5,860 bases of DNA from an uncultured Planctomycetales bacterium (GTDB lineage Bacteria > Planctomycetota > Planctomycetia > Isosphaerales > Isosphaeraceae), in the NCBI GenBank assembly GCA_937907525.1, contig CALCIB010000090.1:1-5860 (forward strand). Direction: 5' to 3'. Below the pieces are notes generated by a model. It was not told the DNA's origin, did not search any database, and worked only from the letters and a program-made list of their open reading frames with translations. The first letter of the stretch is position 1; every line of letters starts with the position of its first letter. This document shows positions 5,135 to 5,860 of the stretch, one piece after another. A program made the position numbers and the translations under genes.

Positions 5135-5178
5135 GGCGCGATTCGCGCCGCGGACCTGGGCGACCGATCGGCGGTCGC
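5135..5178 (+). promoter_or_regulatory. Palindrome and stem-loop in the ferritin upstream region
   Basis: GGCGCGA-T-TCGCGCC (5135-5149) is a perfect 7-1-7 palindrome. It is followed after 10 bases by a stem-loop, GCGACCG/CGGTCGC (5160-5166 with 5172-5178), with a five-base loop. The first is better suited as a protein-binding dyad, because a one-base loop cannot fold tightly. The second could fold in the leader RNA. Neither resembles an AT-rich Fur box. Any link to iron control is inference. Confidence 0.4.
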
Positions 5179-5252
5179 GGGGGACTCGCGCCGCTCGCGT
5201 CCGTTCCAGGTCGCGACCCGACCCGACGAGGCTCGATGGAGGGGCCGTCCCC

Positions 5253-5732
5253 ATGCTGATCAGTCCGAAGATCGAGGCCGCGTTCAACGCCCAGATCGGC
5301 CACGAGCTGGGCAACGCGCATCAATACCTGGCGATCGCCGCTTACTTCCAAAAAGAGGCCCTCTTCGGCCTGACCAAGATCTACGCCCAGCAGGCCGAGG
5401 AGGAGCGCGATCACGCGGCGAAGTTCGTCAAGTTCCTGCTGGACGCCGGCGCGTCCCCGCGGATTCCCGCGGTCGCCGAGCCCCGCAACGACATCGCCTC
5501 GGCCGTCGACGCCGCCCAGCTCGCCTACGACTCCGAGATCAAGACGACCGAGCAAATCAACGCCCTGGTCGACCTCGCCCTGGCCGAACGGAACCACGTC
5601 GCCCACAACTTCCTTCAGTGGTTCGTCGCCGAACAGCTTGAGGAAGTCGCCAGCGCCGACGACCGCCTGCGCGTCATCCGCAACGCCGGCCCCACCGTGA
5701 TGATGGTCGAGGCCTACCTCGCCCACCAGTAA
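5253..5732 (+). CDS. Non-heme bacterial ferritin (FtnA type), 159 aa
   Basis: This is a cytoplasmic iron-storage protein. Ferritin subunits form a 24-mer shell and oxidise Fe(II) at a di-iron ferroxidase centre. The four-helix bundle is complete, and the centre is intact by comparison with E. coli FtnA, with all ligands shifted by one: Glu18 (helix A), Glu51 and His54 (E-R-D-H, helix B), Glu95 (helix C), Gln128 and Glu131 (helix D). Glu50 and Glu127 fit the third, C-site ligands. The H-N-F-L-Q-W-F-V-A-E-Q block at 118-128 is highly typical. No methionine is seen at the place of the bacterioferritin heme ligand, so it is not a bacterioferritin. Length is normal. Start ATG 5253 has GGAGG at 5238-5242, ten bases upstream. 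It is 155 bases from the membrane protein gene and followed by its own terminator, so it is probably a single-gene unit. Confidence 0.95.
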   Translation: MLISPKIEAAFNAQIGHELGNAHQYLAIAAYFQKEALFGLTKIYAQQAEEERDHAAKFVKFLLDAGASPRIPAVAEPRNDIASAVDAAQLAYDSEIKTTEQINALVDLALAERNHVAHNFLQWFVAEQLEEVASADDRLRVIRNAGPTVMMVEAYLAHQ

Positions 5733-5746
5733 GCCGCTTCTCTCTG

Positions 5747-5772
5747 GGACGGCCCGGCTGTCCGGGCCGTCC
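5747..5772 (+). terminator. Stem-loop terminator after ferritin
   Basis: GGACGGCCCGG (5747-5757) pairs perfectly over 11 bp with CCGGGCCGTCC (5762-5772) around a CTGT loop, 14 bases past the ferritin stop. No U-run follows, so it is a terminator-like or 3'-protective hairpin rather than a classical intrinsic terminator. Confidence 0.6.
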
Positions 5773-5860
5773 TGGTCCACCGCCTCGCACACCTCTCTCC
5801 CGCTTCGCTGACGACCCGACACTTTTTCGCAAGCCGTCGCCAAACGGCCTTCTCCCCTTG
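5773..5860. other. Right-edge intergenic sequence, nothing identified
   Basis: No start codon with a ribosome site, no terminator and no RNA gene is visible here. The final CCTTCTCCCCTTG could be the left arm of another C-run/G-run hairpin like the one at 26-48, but the window ends before a second arm could appear. Confidence 0.4.

Noticed and set aside
4179..5252. Upstream in-frame extension of ferritin across the membrane protein gene, which could look like a fusion protein.
   Set aside because: The extension is a Gly/Arg/Ala-rich shadow of the membrane protein; ferritin has its own ribosome site and normal length.
5082..5843. 253-residue minus-strand frame opposite ferritin.
   Set aside because: Antisense image of the ferritin gene with no domain signal.
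1..5860. CRISPR arrays, insertion sequences, tRNA or rRNA genes and attachment sites.
   Set aside because: No regularly spaced repeats, transposase motifs, cloverleaf sequence or rRNA signature was seen on either strand.

Overview
The window is very GC-rich, with strong third-position G/C bias and many long shadow reading frames. It carries a lipoprotein, a BlaI-type repressor, a zinc-ribbon metallopeptidase, a non-heme ferritin and an uncharacterised polytopic membrane protein. That mix, plus hairpin repeats of the TTCCCCC-GCGA-GGGGG type at the left edge, is most like a planctomycete, perhaps of the Isosphaeraceae. This is inference from style; no marker gene is present.

Layout, left to right. 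Three small hairpins (9-66) form a REP-like or terminator-like cluster. Next is an AI-2E/PerM-family membrane protein (+, 104-1207), whose stop codon lies in a hairpin. Convergent to it is a zinc-ribbon M48-type metallopeptidase (-, 1274-2533). Behind that, on the same strand, is a small lipoprotein made almost entirely of 11-residue amphipathic repeats (-, 2676-3293), separated from the peptidase gene by a strong terminator hairpin (2619-2655). A 383-bp divergent control region (3294-3676) follows. It holds a candidate promoter for each direction, a perfect BlaI/MecI-type dyad (ACA-NN-TGT) inside the rightward promoter, and an exact 16-bp direct repeat. To the right are a BlaI/MecI-family repressor (+, 3677-4078), a six-or-seven-helix membrane protein of unknown function (+, 4162-5097) and a ferritin (+, 5253-5732) that ends in an 11-bp stem-loop. 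The last 90 bases hold no gene I can support.

How the genes may work together. The blaI-like gene probably represses itself through the dyad in its own promoter, and it may also affect the divergent lipoprotein gene. No BlaR1/M56 sensor protease is adjacent. The nearest metallopeptidase is the M48-type enzyme on the other side of the lipoprotein gene, which makes the identity of the sensor an open question. The membrane protein follows blaI by 83 bp and could be co-transcribed with it or use its own promoter. Ferritin appears to be a separate iron-storage unit with a structured leader. I see no mobile element, CRISPR array, tRNA or rRNA. The most interesting material is the regulatory architecture of the lipoprotein/blaI intergenic region and the two poorly characterised proteins; I do not see clear proof of a wholly new system.
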